Positions 26,153 through 34,791 of a stretch of 36,990 nt of DNA are shown here, piece by piece (position 1 is the stretch's first letter; each line of letters opens with the position of its first letter). The notes beneath the pieces were generated by a model. The model did not search any database. It was not told the DNA's origin and saw nothing but the letters and a program-made list of their open reading frames with translations. This DNA comes from Deltaproteobacteria bacterium (GTDB lineage: Bacteria; Desulfobacterota; WTBG01; CAIYCZ01; CAIRTM01). Made by a program: the position numbers and the translations under genes. The stretch lies in assembly GCA_024276465.1 (NCBI GenBank), contig JAJRXD010000171.1:1-36990 (forward strand), in the 5' to 3' direction.

Positions 26153-26371
26153 ATGACGATGGATAAAAGATACGAAATCATCATTTTTTGGAGTTCTGAG
26201 GATAATACCTGCGTAGCCGAGGTTCCGGAACTCCCCGGATGCATGGCCGACGGTAAGACTTATCAGGAGGCTCTCGGCAACGCGGAGCAAATCATTGATG
26301 AGTGGATCGAAACTGCCACGAAACTCGGCAGATCCATTCCTCAACCTAAGGGACGTCTTGCATATGCCTAA
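26153..26371 (+). CDS. HicB-like antitoxin-family protein (orphan cassette)
   Basis: 72 residues of the short HicB/UPF0150 fold: YEIIIFWSSEDNTCVAEVPELPGCMADGKTYQEALGNAEQIIDEW. HicB proteins neutralise the HicA RNA-degrading toxin. Here the 62 bases before it are too short for hicA and none follows, so it is an orphan. Short HicB-like genes without a toxin are frequent in integron cassettes. Either ATG 26153 or ATG 26159 could start it; GGAG upstream favours the first. The stop codon lies inside the following attC-like sequence GCCTAAC, a common cassette arrangement. Confidence 0.8.
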   Translation: MTMDKRYEIIIFWSSEDNTCVAEVPELPGCMADGKTYQEALGNAEQIIDEWIETATKLGRSIPQPKGRLAYA

Positions 26372-26440
26372 CAACGCTGGTCGCACAATGGGATGAAGAT
26401 GGACGGGCTTTATCCTGCGGCCTTGATAAGGACGTTATTA
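26366..26440 (+). other. degenerate attC-like site at the end of the array
   Basis: GCCTAAC (26366-26372) fits the RYYYAAC left core and is followed by AACGCTGG. On the right, GACGTTATTAGCTCAAC (26431-26447) resembles the right half but does not match GTTRRRY. Pairing between the halves is poor apart from TTATC/GATAA. It probably marks the last, decayed cassette boundary. Confidence 0.4.
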
Positions 26441-26522
26441 GCTCAACTTATTTGCTTCCCCACCTATTCCGAGGTTCAATCCGCCCACCATTCGCCAGAG
26501 TCACAATTTGACATCATTACTG

Positions 26523-26554
26523 CAACATGATAATTTTTAAAAATACTCATGTTG
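26523..26554. repeat. hairpin downstream of the integron array
   Basis: CAACATGA (26523-26530) pairs perfectly with TCATGTTG (26547-26554) around a 16-base AT-rich loop that is itself nearly palindromic. It may end cassette transcription, though no T-run follows. Confidence 0.4.
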
Positions 26555-26592
26555 TCTCCGCAATTCTGCAAACGACGACAGATAATTACATG

Positions 26593-26630
26593 TTGACACG
26601 GTAAATATCAGTATGATAAATATGTATTTT
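26593..26630 (+). promoter_or_regulatory. possible promoter of the AOR operon leader
   Basis: TTGACA at 26593-26598 is followed by an AT-rich stretch with a poorly defined -10 (GATAAA near 26615). Transcription from about 26630 would include the whole riboswitch-like leader. Confidence 0.4.
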
Positions 26631-26659
26631 TGTATTTTGCTGTTTATTATATTCTGTTT

Positions 26660-26795
26660 TATCGCTGAGATATCTATTAGGTGTTCCGAGCTGCCATTTA
26701 AAGAAGGGAGCCGAAAAGGTTGAAAGATTTTCAGCCCGCCGTATTTGCAAAGGAAGCCTGAAGGGGGTGAATAATCTCTTTCAGGCTTTTTTAAA
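26660..26795 (+). promoter_or_regulatory. probable molybdenum/tungsten cofactor (Moco/Tuco) riboswitch with terminator
   Basis: A long leader precedes the AOR operon and contains stretches resembling the Moco RNA motif: TTCCGAGCTGCC, GGGAGCCGAAAAGGTTGAAA, CAGCCCGCCG, and GCCTGAAGGGGGTGAA. GAGAT (26667-26671) can pair with ATCTC (26774-26778) to close the whole domain. That pairing falls inside the loop of a perfect terminator, AAGCCTGAA (26754-26762) with TTCAGGCTT (26780-26788) and six T. Moco/Tuco RNAs are known upstream of Mo/W enzymes, so the context fits. I matched it from memory, not with a covariance model. Confidence 0.55.
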
Positions 26796-26928
26796 GGCAA
26801 AATTTAATAAATGTAACGAAAGGAGGTGTATAGATTAACTGCTCAGGTTTCCGGACAGGAAACACAAAAGAATTAAAGCTAAAAGTTTTATATGTGTTTG
26901 ACCCGTTTTGAAAGGAGGGTTTTTGGCT

Positions 26929-27429
26929 ATGAGTAACTGTAAAGTTTTGATGTACAACCATGAAAAGTGCAGTGGTTGCAGAAGTTGTGTAGTGGGTTGC
27001 TCTCTTTACCACGATGGAGAATGCGGCAAAGTGGTATCACGCATAGCTGTTGTCAGGAATGAAAGGTTCGGAGAGTCATTTCCTGTAGGCTGTGATGCGT
27101 GTACAGATGCTCCCTGTGTAGCAGTGTGTCCCACAGGGGCCTGTGCAATGGATTGTGGAGCAGGAATTGCAAAAATTGACACTGAAAAATGCATCGGCTG
27201 CAAGGAATGCGCTATGGCCTGTCCTTTCGGTGCAATCAACATGCATTACAAGACAGGAAAAGCCTTCAAATGCGACCTTTGCGAAGGAAGAGAAGAGGGC
27301 CCTGTTTGTGCTGACTGGTGTCCGGGCGGTGCAATAACTTATGAGACCCCTGACGTAAGCTTTAAACTCAAACGCAGGGAAAAACTCACTGAAAGATTAA
27401 AAGCTGCAAAAGTTGGAGAGGAGGGATAA
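26929..27429 (+). CDS. four-cluster ferredoxin, electron partner of the AOR
   Basis: 166-residue iron-sulfur protein with cysteine motifs for four [4Fe-4S] clusters: CSGCRSCVVGC (14-24), CDACTDAPCVAVCPTGAC, CIGCKECAMACPFG and CDLCEGREEGPVCADWCPGG. This is the HycB/DmsB-like polyferredoxin type. ATG 26929 is chosen over an in-frame start 21 bases upstream because of AAAGGAGGG about 10 bases before it. It overlaps nothing and is four bases from the AOR gene, so it probably passes electrons between the AOR and a cellular carrier. The arrangement resembles BamC with BamB of class II benzoyl-CoA reductase, but the other bam genes are absent from the window. Confidence 0.88.
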   Translation: MSNCKVLMYNHEKCSGCRSCVVGCSLYHDGECGKVVSRIAVVRNERFGESFPVGCDACTDAPCVAVCPTGACAMDCGAGIAKIDTEKCIGCKECAMACPFGAINMHYKTGKAFKCDLCEGREEGPVCADWCPGGAITYETPDVSFKLKRREKLTERLKAAKVGEEG

Positions 27430-27432
27430 GCT

Positions 27433-29397
27433 ATGTACGGATGGGCAGGACAAAGACTTCGTGTCGACCTTACAACAGGAAAAATTACAAAAGAACCTCT
27501 GTCATATGAATACAGGCGCAAATGGATGGGGGGCCGTGGTTTCAATTCGGATATTATCTATAATGAAGTACCGCCTCACCTTGATCCCTATGATCCTAGG
27601 GCAAGGGTATGCTTTGGCATGGGACCGGTAAGCGGTACAGCTGCTCCTTCAACAGGCCGTGTGACGGTTTCCTGCAAAAGCCCCTTAACCGGGGGGTTTG
27701 GTGACTCTAACATGGGCGGTCACTGGGGAGCAGAGGTTAAATATGCAGGATATGATCAGATCGTTGTGCAGGGAAGAGCAAAGCACCCCGTTTACATATG
27801 GATTGATGATGACAAGGTTGAAATCAGAGATGCACGTCATGTCTGGGGCAAGTTTCCTCGCGAAGCTGACCAGATGATTAAAGAAGAGCTGGGGGATGAG
27901 GACATCCATATGATGATGATCGGGCCGGCTGGTGAGAACATGGTCCGGTTTGCATGTACTTTCAATGATGTGTGGCGCGCTGCAGGCAGGACTGGAACCG
28001 GGGGTGTAATAGGTTCCAAAAACCTGAAAGCCATCGCAACCCGCGGATCAGGTACAGTCAAGATAGCTGAGCCTAAAAAAATGATGGATATCTGCAACAG
28101 GCTCCGCCAGGCATTTAAAACCGACCCGATGGGACAGGGGCTTTATGCAATTGGAAGCCTTGCACTGATAAACGTTGCCAACCGTGATGGATGGCTTCCC
28201 TGGAAAAACATGCAGGGTGGTGCAACTCCCCTGGCAAATAATATATCAGGTGAGGTTCACTCTCAGACAGTTTTGAAGCACCGTGAAGGCTGTTACGCAT
28301 GCCCGATCTGCTGTGGGCGTTTTACACAGATAAAGGACGGTAAATACGCCGGGGAGGAATTTGGCGGACCAGAATATGAACATGCTGTACCCACAGGGCC
28401 ACGGCTTGGAATAATTGAAGATGCCAATGATGTATGGCATAATGCACGCCTGACAAACGACTATGGTATGGACGGTATTGAAACAGGTGGTGTTATCAGT
28501 ACTGCCATGGAGTGGTATCAGAGAGGATTTATCACAACCAAGGAAACAGGGGGCCTTGAGCTTGAGTGGGGAGATGCAGAAACCGTCAGCAGGCTTATCC
28601 CGATGATAGCCAGGCGCGAGGGATTTGGCGCAATCCTTGCCGAAGGAGGAGAAAGAGCAGCAGACAAGCTTGGACTTCCTGATGAAGCCCGCTATTACAC
28701 ACTTACAACGCGCGGCATGACTCTGCCAGGCGATGATCCGCGCGGTCTTGGTTTTGGTTACGGGCTTTCATTTTCCGTGGGTACAAGGGGTGGTTGCGAC
28801 CATCTCCGTTCATTATGCTGCCTTGAGCTTTCAGGCGCTCTTTATCCCGGACTGAACACAAAAATTCTTGGGGACGAGCGGGGCAACAAACCTATTACAA
28901 CTGCTAACAAACCCTACATGGTGTTTTATGAAGAGAATCAGAAGGGAACAACAGATTCCCTCCAGGTATGCTGCTTCACCACGCACTGGTCATATGCTGT
29001 GCTGACGCCTGATCAGGTTGAGTATCTGAACGCGGTAACAGGGCTGGATTTCACAGAAGAAGAGTTCCAGGAAATCGGAGAGCGTATTGTTAATCTCGAG
29101 CGGGCATACTGGAACCGCATTATGTCAGGTGCACGGGAGGATACGGTTCCTGAGCGTTTCACTACTGAGCCCATGCCTCAGGGTGTTGAATACCAGACAA
29201 ATGTTGGCGTTGTGTTCCCGCTTAATGACATGCTGAAACAGTATTACAAATACCGTGACTGGGACCCGAAGACAGGATTCCCCACTGAAAGAAAGCTGAA
29301 ACAGCTGGGACTTGAATACGTTGCCAAAGACCTTGCACCACTCAGAACTAAATACCTGTCAGAGGCTGAGAAAAAAAAGAAAAAATATCATTATTAA
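27433..29397 (+). CDS. tungsten-dependent aldehyde:ferredoxin oxidoreductase family protein
   Basis: 654 residues, matching the AOR/BamB family. It should bind a tungsten (or molybdenum) bis-pyranopterin and one [4Fe-4S] cluster. Visible are the N-terminal GRGFNSDIIYNEV and MGPVSGTAAPSTGRV; the cluster motif CYACPICC (C287, C290, C294), with the fourth ligand in DSLQVCC (C513 or C514); and GGCDHLRS (455-459) near the pterin. AORs oxidise aldehydes to acids with ferredoxin; BamB-type members reduce aromatic acyl-CoA rings instead. The sequence alone does not tell me which. A GGAGAGGAGGG site precedes ATG 27433. Expression is probably controlled by the cofactor riboswitch upstream of the ferredoxin gene. 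Confidence 0.9.
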   Translation: MYGWAGQRLRVDLTTGKITKEPLSYEYRRKWMGGRGFNSDIIYNEVPPHLDPYDPRARVCFGMGPVSGTAAPSTGRVTVSCKSPLTGGFGDSNMGGHWGAEVKYAGYDQIVVQGRAKHPVYIWIDDDKVEIRDARHVWGKFPREADQMIKEELGDEDIHMMMIGPAGENMVRFACTFNDVWRAAGRTGTGGVIGSKNLKAIATRGSGTVKIAEPKKMMDICNRLRQAFKTDPMGQGLYAIGSLALINVANRDGWLPWKNMQGGATPLANNISGEVHSQTVLKHREGCYACPICCGRFTQIKDGKYAGEEFGGPEYEHAVPTGPRLGIIEDANDVWHNARLTNDYGMDGIETGGVISTAMEWYQRGFITTKETGGLELEWGDAETVSRLIPMIARREGFGAILAEGGERAADKLGLPDEARYYTLTTRGMTLPGDDPRGLGFGYGLSFSVGTRGGCDHLRSLCCLELSGALYPGLNTKILGDERGNKPITTANKPYMVFYEENQKGTTDSLQVCCFTTHWSYAVLTPDQVEYLNAVTGLDFTEEEFQEIGERIVNLERAYWNRIMSGAREDTVPERFTTEPMPQGVEYQTNVGVVFPLNDMLKQYYKYRDWDPKTGFPTERKLKQLGLEYVAKDLAPLRTKYLSEAEKKKKKYHY

Positions 29398-29430
29398 TTC
29401 TGATTAATCAGGTAAAGGAGGTCAGATACC

Positions 29431-29673
29431 ATGGCTGTTATGACAAAAGATCAGGCCAAAAAATTTATTGAAATGGATGATAAAATGATAGATGTTCTTG
29501 ACCTTTTAAAGGCCAGGGGCGTCATCGATGCCAGACTGCACAGAACAATTCTGCTGGAAGGTTATAAAAGGCTGGTGGAAGAGATGCAGGAGAAAAAACT
29601 TATAAATGCAAAAGAATCCAGGGAGGCAATAAAGGGCGGATTCAATTATCTGCTTCCCAGGCTGGCCAGATAA
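29431..29673 (+). CDS. small helical protein of the AOR operon
   Basis: 80 residues, predicted mostly helical, without cysteines or membrane segments: KFIEMDDKMIDVLDLLKARGVIDARLHRTILLEGYKRLVEE. A strong AAAGGAGG site precedes ATG 29431, and the gene ends 12 bases before the operon terminator, so it is co-transcribed with ferredoxin and AOR. I do not recognise the family. A role as assembly or small structural partner of the AOR is suggested only by position. Confidence 0.7.
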   Translation: MAVMTKDQAKKFIEMDDKMIDVLDLLKARGVIDARLHRTILLEGYKRLVEEMQEKKLINAKESREAIKGGFNYLLPRLAR

Positions 29674-29684
29674 CAAAAAACCTG

Positions 29685-29724
29685 AAGGCCTGAAACTTTA
29701 ATTAAGAGTTTCAGGCCTTTTTTT
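29685..29724. terminator. bidirectional terminator between AOR operon and hydrolase gene
   Basis: AAGGCCTGAAACT (29685-29697) pairs perfectly with AGTTTCAGGCCTT (29707-29719), followed by a T-run on the plus strand. The right arm also encodes the last residues of the minus-strand hydrolase, so the convergent genes share the structure. Confidence 0.9.
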
Positions 29725-30510
29725 ATCCATAAAGCGTAAGACAGAATTGTTAAACTCTTCGGGTGCTTCCATCATAACCATGTGACCTGCTCCCGGGATG
29801 ACCTTAAGCTGGCTTCCTGCAATGTGGCGTGAGATGTCTCTGGAAAGCACACAGGGTGTTATTTTATCTTCGCTGCCGCAGATTACAATGGCCGGGTTCC
29901 TGACTGATGAAATCCACACTGTGCTGTTAAACTGATCACATGTCAGCATATCACCATACAGCACCTTTTTTCCGTTTTTCCTGAGCATTTCATAGCCCTT
30001 TTCATAAAGTTCTTTTGTAACAGACAGGGAATATGCGCTGGCACATGACGTTTTGACTGCTGTTTCAAAATCACGCAGAATAAGCAGAAGATACTCCTTT
30101 AAAATATTAAACCTTGCTCCTGTTCCTGCAAGTATAAGCCCCTTCACTTTTTTTGGAAAAGCACGGGCAAATTCCTGCACAATGGCGCCGCCAAGTGAAT
30201 GACCAGCAAGAAAAAAGGAGGGGATTTTTAATTTTTCGGTGAACATGTCTAACCAGTAAGCATACTTTGCTGCAGTAGCAAAAACATCCCCCTCTGATTT
30301 TCCATGACCAGGCAGATCAGGAACTATTAATTTACAAGCTTTGCCAAGCAGCTTTAACTGGTATTCCCACACTGAACCGTCACCCCCGGCCCCATGGATA
30401 AAAACAGCAGTTTTATTGTCACTGCCTGTTTTGTCAGACAGCCTGTAATAGCAGGTTGTATTATCAATTGTTACTTTAGGCACAGCTCTGTCTCCGGGGT
30501 TATTTATCAT
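29698..30510 (-). CDS. alpha/beta hydrolase
   Basis: 270 residues with a complete alpha/beta-hydrolase triad: nucleophile S105 in GHSLGG, acid D215 in CGSEDKITP, and H243 in GAGHMVMM. The oxyanion region is FIHGAGGDGSVW. It lacks a signal peptide and is probably cytosolic; the substrate (ester, lactone or thioester) cannot be told. It starts two bases after the polA stop and is likely transcribed from the polA promoter. The last codons lie within the shared terminator. Confidence 0.88.
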   Translation of the reverse strand: MINNPGDRAVPKVTIDNTTCYYRLSDKTGSDNKTAVFIHGAGGDGSVWEYQLKLLGKACKLIVPDLPGHGKSEGDVFATAAKYAYWLDMFTEKLKIPSFFLAGHSLGGAIVQEFARAFPKKVKGLILAGTGARFNILKEYLLLILRDFETAVKTSCASAYSLSVTKELYEKGYEMLRKNGKKVLYGDMLTCDQFNSTVWISSVRNPAIVICGSEDKITPCVLSRDISRHIAGSQLKVIPGAGHMVMMEAPEEFNNSVLRFMDKKRPETLN

Positions 30511-30512
30511 GC

Positions 30513-33182
30513 TCAGTGTGCTTCCCGCCAGTTAGCCCCCCAGTTTATGTCAACCTTAAGCGGGACCTTCAGCTTAATCACGTTTTCCATTGCCTGCTTC
30601 ACAAGTATGATCAGATCTTCTGTCTCCTGCTCCGGCACTTCGAAAACAAGCTCGTCATGCACCTGAATGATCATCCTTGCCCGCAGGCCATTTTTTTCAA
30701 GTGCTTCTGAAATACGAAGCATGGCCATTTTAATAAGATCAGCAGCACTGCCCTGAACCGGTGCATTAATAGCTGTTCGCTCGGCAAACTTCCGCACTGA
30801 TGCATTTTTTGCCTTTATCTCCGGCAGATACCGCCGTCTGTTCATAAGGGTTGCAACATAGCCTTCTGCCCGTGCGAAATCAAGAACCCTGTCAAGATAA
30901 CTTCTTACCCCGCGATATTTTTTAAAATAGTCATCAATGTAAGCCTGCGCAACTCCGGGTCCAATATCAAGCTCTTTTGCAAGCCCGAAGGAACTCATCC
31001 CGTAAATTATACCGAAATTTATCACCTTTGCTTCTCTTCGCATCCGGGCTGTTACTTCCCGGGGCTTTACTCCCCAGATTTCTGAGGCAGTACGGGAATG
31101 CACATCTTCATCTTTTAAAAACGCATCAACAAGTGTCTCATCTTCTGACAGATGTGCAAGGACCCTTAACTCAATCTGTGAATAGTCCGCAGAAAGCATC
31201 TTCCAGCCAGGCTCGGTGACAAAGGCCTCTCTGATTCTTACCCCCTCTTCAGTCCGTATTGGAATGTTCTGGAGATTGGGATTGCTGCTGCTTAAACGCC
31301 CGGTCGCTGTTATGGTCTGATTGTATGAGGTGTGAACCCGTCCCGTGGCTGGATTAATAATGTCCGGCATATTGTCAATGTATGTGGATTTGAGCTTTGC
31401 AAGGCTCCTGTAGGATAGAATTTCAGCTGGCAATGGATGAATCTTTGAAAGTTCGTTAAGGGTTTCAACATTTGTTGAATACCCTGTTTTTGTTCTCTTT
31501 TGCACGGGCAGGTTCAGTCTTTCAAAAAGTATTTCTCCAAGCTGTTTAGGGGAGTTGATATTAAATTCTATCCCTGCAAGCTCATATATTTTTTTCTCAA
31601 TTCCTTCAAGCTCCCTGCCAAATTCCTCTGAGAGTTCTTTTAAGTGTTTCTGATCCACCTTTACACCGGTCATTTCCATCAGGGCTAAAACTTCAATCAG
31701 AGGTATTTCAACCTGGTAATAAAGCTCTTTGAAACCACCATCATTAATCTTTGTTAAAAGTTTTTGAGACAGCAAAAATGTGACGTCCGAATCCTCGCAT
31801 GCGTAGTTTTTTGCAGCCTCAACAGGCACCTGATCAAATGTAAGGGCGTTTCTGCCTGTTCCCACTACATCTTTATAGGTGGTAGTCCTGAAATCAAGAT
31901 AATCAAGGGAAACTGCATCCAGGTTATGACGGTACTTTGACGGGTTGATGATATATGAAGCTATCATGGTGTCAAAAGAGATGCCCCTGAGATTTATCCC
32001 GTGCCTTTTAAAAAGAATATATTCATATTTTATATTATGCCCTGTTTTTTTTATTCTGCTGTCTTCAATAACAGGCTTCAACTCGGAAAGAACAAATTCC
32101 CGGTCCGGCTGACCTTCAAGGTCCTTGTGTGCGATTGGAATATAGTATGCCTTGTTTTCCTGAAAGGAAAAGGATATACCAACAATTTCAGCCAGCATTG
32201 GATTTTCTGAGGTGGTTTCAAAATCCAGAGCAAAAAACCCATGGGACCTGAGATCTGAAAACAGGTTTCTGATCTGCTCATTGTCTGTCAGGAGCTGGTA
32301 TGTCTTCTCGACCTGCTTTTCAGGGGTAAGTTGCTTTAAAAGCCTGGCAAACTCAAGTTTCCTGTAAAGCTGTCTCAGGTTTTCTTCATCAGGCGGAACT
32401 GCGCTTAAATCCTGCCAGCTTTTGTCAAGGGGAACTCTGGTATCGATGGTTACAAGCTCGCGACTCAGATATGCCTGGTCTTTAAACTCAATTAAACTCT
32501 GCTTTACATTTTTTTTTCTGATTTCAGACAGATTCTTATATATTCCATCTATGCTTCCAAACTGTTTTATTAATTGCTCTGCTGTTTTTGGCCCGATCCC
32601 GGGGACACCTGGAACATTATCCGAAGCATCTCCGATCAGCCCGAAAATTTCAATTATTTTGTCAGGACCCACCCCGAATTTTTTCTCAACAGTTTCCACA
32701 TCAAAAACAGAGTCCTTCATGGTGTCAAGAATGGTAATCCCCTGGCTTACCAGCTGAAGCATGTCCTTGTCGCCGGAGATTATAACGACCTCCATACCGC
32801 TCTTTTCCGCCTGTCTGGCAAGGGTTCCGATAATGTCATCTGCCTCGAACCCGGGTTTTTCAATAGCAGGGATATTAAAGGCTTGAATGATCTTTTTAAT
32901 ATAGGGTATCTGGGCTGACAAATTATCTGGCATCTTTGGCCTGTTTGCCTTATATTCATGATAGACTTCATGCCGGAAAGTGGGTTCAGGACAGTCAAGT
33001 ATTGCTGCCAGACAGGCAGGATGGTGTTCCCTTATAAGCTTCTGGAGCATGGTTGTAAATCCGTATATGGCATTTGTTGGAAGCCCGTCAGAGGTGGAAA
33101 AATATGGAAGAGCAAAATATGCCCTGTAAAAATAGGAACTCACATCAATCAGGAAAAGCTTTCTGTTTTCGTTCACTTGCAA
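30513..33182 (-). CDS. polA: DNA polymerase I
   Basis: 889 residues, full length. An N-terminal 5'-3' exonuclease (FLIDVSSYFYRAYFALP, KPGFEADDIIGTLA, ISGDKDMLQLV, helix-hairpin-helix GVPGIGPKTAEQL) is followed by a 3'-5' exonuclease with intact metal residues (LDFETT, NIKYEYILF, YACEDSDVTFL), so proofreading should be present. The polymerase domain has motif A SADYSQIELRVLAHLS, motif B RREAKVINFGIIYGMS and motif C IQVHDELVFEVP. It fills gaps and removes primers during repair and lagging-strand synthesis. No anomalies seen. Confidence 0.97.
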   Translation of the reverse strand: MQVNENRKLFLIDVSSYFYRAYFALPYFSTSDGLPTNAIYGFTTMLQKLIREHHPACLAAILDCPEPTFRHEVYHEYKANRPKMPDNLSAQIPYIKKIIQAFNIPAIEKPGFEADDIIGTLARQAEKSGMEVVIISGDKDMLQLVSQGITILDTMKDSVFDVETVEKKFGVGPDKIIEIFGLIGDASDNVPGVPGIGPKTAEQLIKQFGSIDGIYKNLSEIRKKNVKQSLIEFKDQAYLSRELVTIDTRVPLDKSWQDLSAVPPDEENLRQLYRKLEFARLLKQLTPEKQVEKTYQLLTDNEQIRNLFSDLRSHGFFALDFETTSENPMLAEIVGISFSFQENKAYYIPIAHKDLEGQPDREFVLSELKPVIEDSRIKKTGHNIKYEYILFKRHGINLRGISFDTMIASYIINPSKYRHNLDAVSLDYLDFRTTTYKDVVGTGRNALTFDQVPVEAAKNYACEDSDVTFLLSQKLLTKINDGGFKELYYQVEIPLIEVLALMEMTGVKVDQKHLKELSEEFGRELEGIEKKIYELAGIEFNINSPKQLGEILFERLNLPVQKRTKTGYSTNVETLNELSKIHPLPAEILSYRSLAKLKSTYIDNMPDIINPATGRVHTSYNQTITATGRLSSSNPNLQNIPIRTEEGVRIREAFVTEPGWKMLSADYSQIELRVLAHLSEDETLVDAFLKDEDVHSRTASEIWGVKPREVTARMRREAKVINFGIIYGMSSFGLAKELDIGPGVAQAYIDDYFKKYRGVRSYLDRVLDFARAEGYVATLMNRRRYLPEIKAKNASVRKFAERTAINAPVQGSAADLIKMAMLRISEALEKNGLRARMIIQVHDELVFEVPEQETEDLIILVKQAMENVIKLKVPLKVDINWGANWREAH

Positions 33183-33330
33183 TCACCTGTCTTTTAAGTA
33201 AACAGCCGGCCCGGAAGGGACCGGCTTGCTTTTGCATCCCTGTGCAGAGCACCGGGTTTTGCAGACAATAAACAATTATACCAAAAGCCATCAACAGTCA
33301 AAGAAAATTGCTTCTGTCCATATTTTATAT

Positions 33331-34263
33331 ATGAAATATTTCAGTAAAGTTCTGAGAGGATGTCCGGGAATAAGCCTCCTGATGATGTTGTTTTATTTTA
33401 CTCTTTTTCACGCCCATGCTTATCAAAGGGCTGAAACCGGTTTTTTTACGATCTCCTATCACAAAGATGATACAAAAGCTGCACAGGTTTTAATGCAAAA
33501 TGCTGACAGGATAACAGAAAAAGTTTCAGACATCCTCGGCTTTCCCCTCACAGAAAAGGTTGATGTTATTATCTCCTCAACATACAACGAATTTCAGAAC
33601 GCCCAGCCAAAAGGCACCCGCATCCCCATCTGGGCAGTCGGCGTTGCCTACCCCTCAAAAAATCTCATTATAATTCTGAAAAAAAAGCGCGTTGACCTCA
33701 TGAAAACATTCACTCATGAAATAACTCATATTCTGCTGGGACAGTCCTTCAGGGGAAAGGAAGGGGTGCCTCGATGGCTCAATGAAGGGCTGGCCCTGAT
33801 TGTGGCTGGCGAGTGGAGCATGTCCCGGCTTTCAACAATTACCGGTGCGGTTCTCACAGATTCTCTTCTTCCCATGGAGACCATTACACACAGTTTTCCA
33901 GGCGACTTAAGAAATGCAGAACTTGCCTATTGTCAGAGCTTTTACTTTATCTCTTTCCTCAAGGGAAAATTCGGCAATGACAGGTTTAAGGCTTTTCTTA
34001 AAGAATACAGCAGGCATAAAAATTTTCATAATGCCATTAGAAAAACATACCGTATGAACTGGGATAAAATGGAGGATTTGTGGCTGGGTTATTTAGGGCT
34101 GCGGTTCAGCTGGATCCCGATTCTTGCCAGCACCGGCTTTTTGTGGTTTGCTGCAAGCATTATTTTCATTATAGGGTATTTTGTAAAAAAAAGGAAAAGC
34201 CGCATTAAAATGCAGCAATGGGATTTAGAGGAAAAATTTCTGTTTGATGACGAGGATGAATGA
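33331..34263 (+). CDS. membrane-anchored gluzincin (peptidase MA-like) metalloprotease
   Basis: About 310 residues. N-terminal hydrophobic segment (ISLLMMLFYFTLFHAHA) as signal or anchor, an extracytoplasmic domain with zinc motif HEITH followed by WLNEGLA (the glutamate ligand), and a C-terminal membrane helix (ILASTGFLWFAASIIFIIGYFV) with a charged tail ending FLFDDEDE. This layout matches the peptidase MA / M1-like gluzincin group. Substrate unknown. ATG 33331 is preferred because the open frame upstream of it (from 33226) has no signal-like sequence; the ribosome site is weak. Divergent from polA, with 148 bases between. Confidence 0.82.
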   Translation: MKYFSKVLRGCPGISLLMMLFYFTLFHAHAYQRAETGFFTISYHKDDTKAAQVLMQNADRITEKVSDILGFPLTEKVDVIISSTYNEFQNAQPKGTRIPIWAVGVAYPSKNLIIILKKKRVDLMKTFTHEITHILLGQSFRGKEGVPRWLNEGLALIVAGEWSMSRLSTITGAVLTDSLLPMETITHSFPGDLRNAELAYCQSFYFISFLKGKFGNDRFKAFLKEYSRHKNFHNAIRKTYRMNWDKMEDLWLGYLGLRFSWIPILASTGFLWFAASIIFIIGYFVKKRKSRIKMQQWDLEEKFLFDDEDE

Positions 34264-34506
34264 TAACAGAGATAAAAATGAATATTTTCTTAAAACAATC
34301 ATTCCAGGCAGAAAAGCAACCAGGCAATAGAATAAAAATTTGACATAACCAACACAATAGAGAAGGAGACATCCCCTTATTATTGACTTGTTTTTTGGGG
34401 AGGCCATCTATGATCAAACCCAAAATTCTAAATTTTCGGCAAATTCTACTTATGCCTCAGGACAGGACATTGATTCCGCTTTTAGTTTATAAATAACAGC
34501 ATATAT

Positions 34507-34791
34507 TTAACTTCGAGAGGAAATTCTTTTTTTTCTGCGTTTTATATCCTTTTCAACGCCTTCACTAAGCAAGTATTTTATGTAGGCTTGATAAGGAATG
34601 TCCATATTGGTGGAAAATGCTCTGATCTCATTATAAAGTTTTGTAGGAAGCCTGATGCTCAGCACCTTTGTCGGGCTTTCCTTTGGTAATTTAAAACCTA
34701 AATCACGAAGTTTGAGAGGTTTTTTAGAATCAATAAAATTCGTCGTATCGTTTTTATCATAAACAGTTATTTCTTCTTTATTTTTGCTCAT
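34507..34791 (-). CDS. BrnA/CopG-like antitoxin
   Basis: 94 residues. The C-terminal half (KVLSIRLPTKLYNEIRAFSTNMDIPYQAYIKYLLSEGV) is a ribbon-helix-helix DNA-binding domain; the N-terminal half should wrap the toxin. It overlaps the BrnT-like gene by 14 bases, downstream of it, the usual toxin-first order of BrnTA. As in other BrnTA systems it probably represses its own promoter, for which a palindrome is present upstream of brnT. It ends in a basic tail, KRRKKRISSRS. Confidence 0.82.
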   Translation of the reverse strand: MSKNKEEITVYDKNDTTNFIDSKKPLKLRDLGFKLPKESPTKVLSIRLPTKLYNEIRAFSTNMDIPYQAYIKYLLSEGVEKDIKRRKKRISSRS

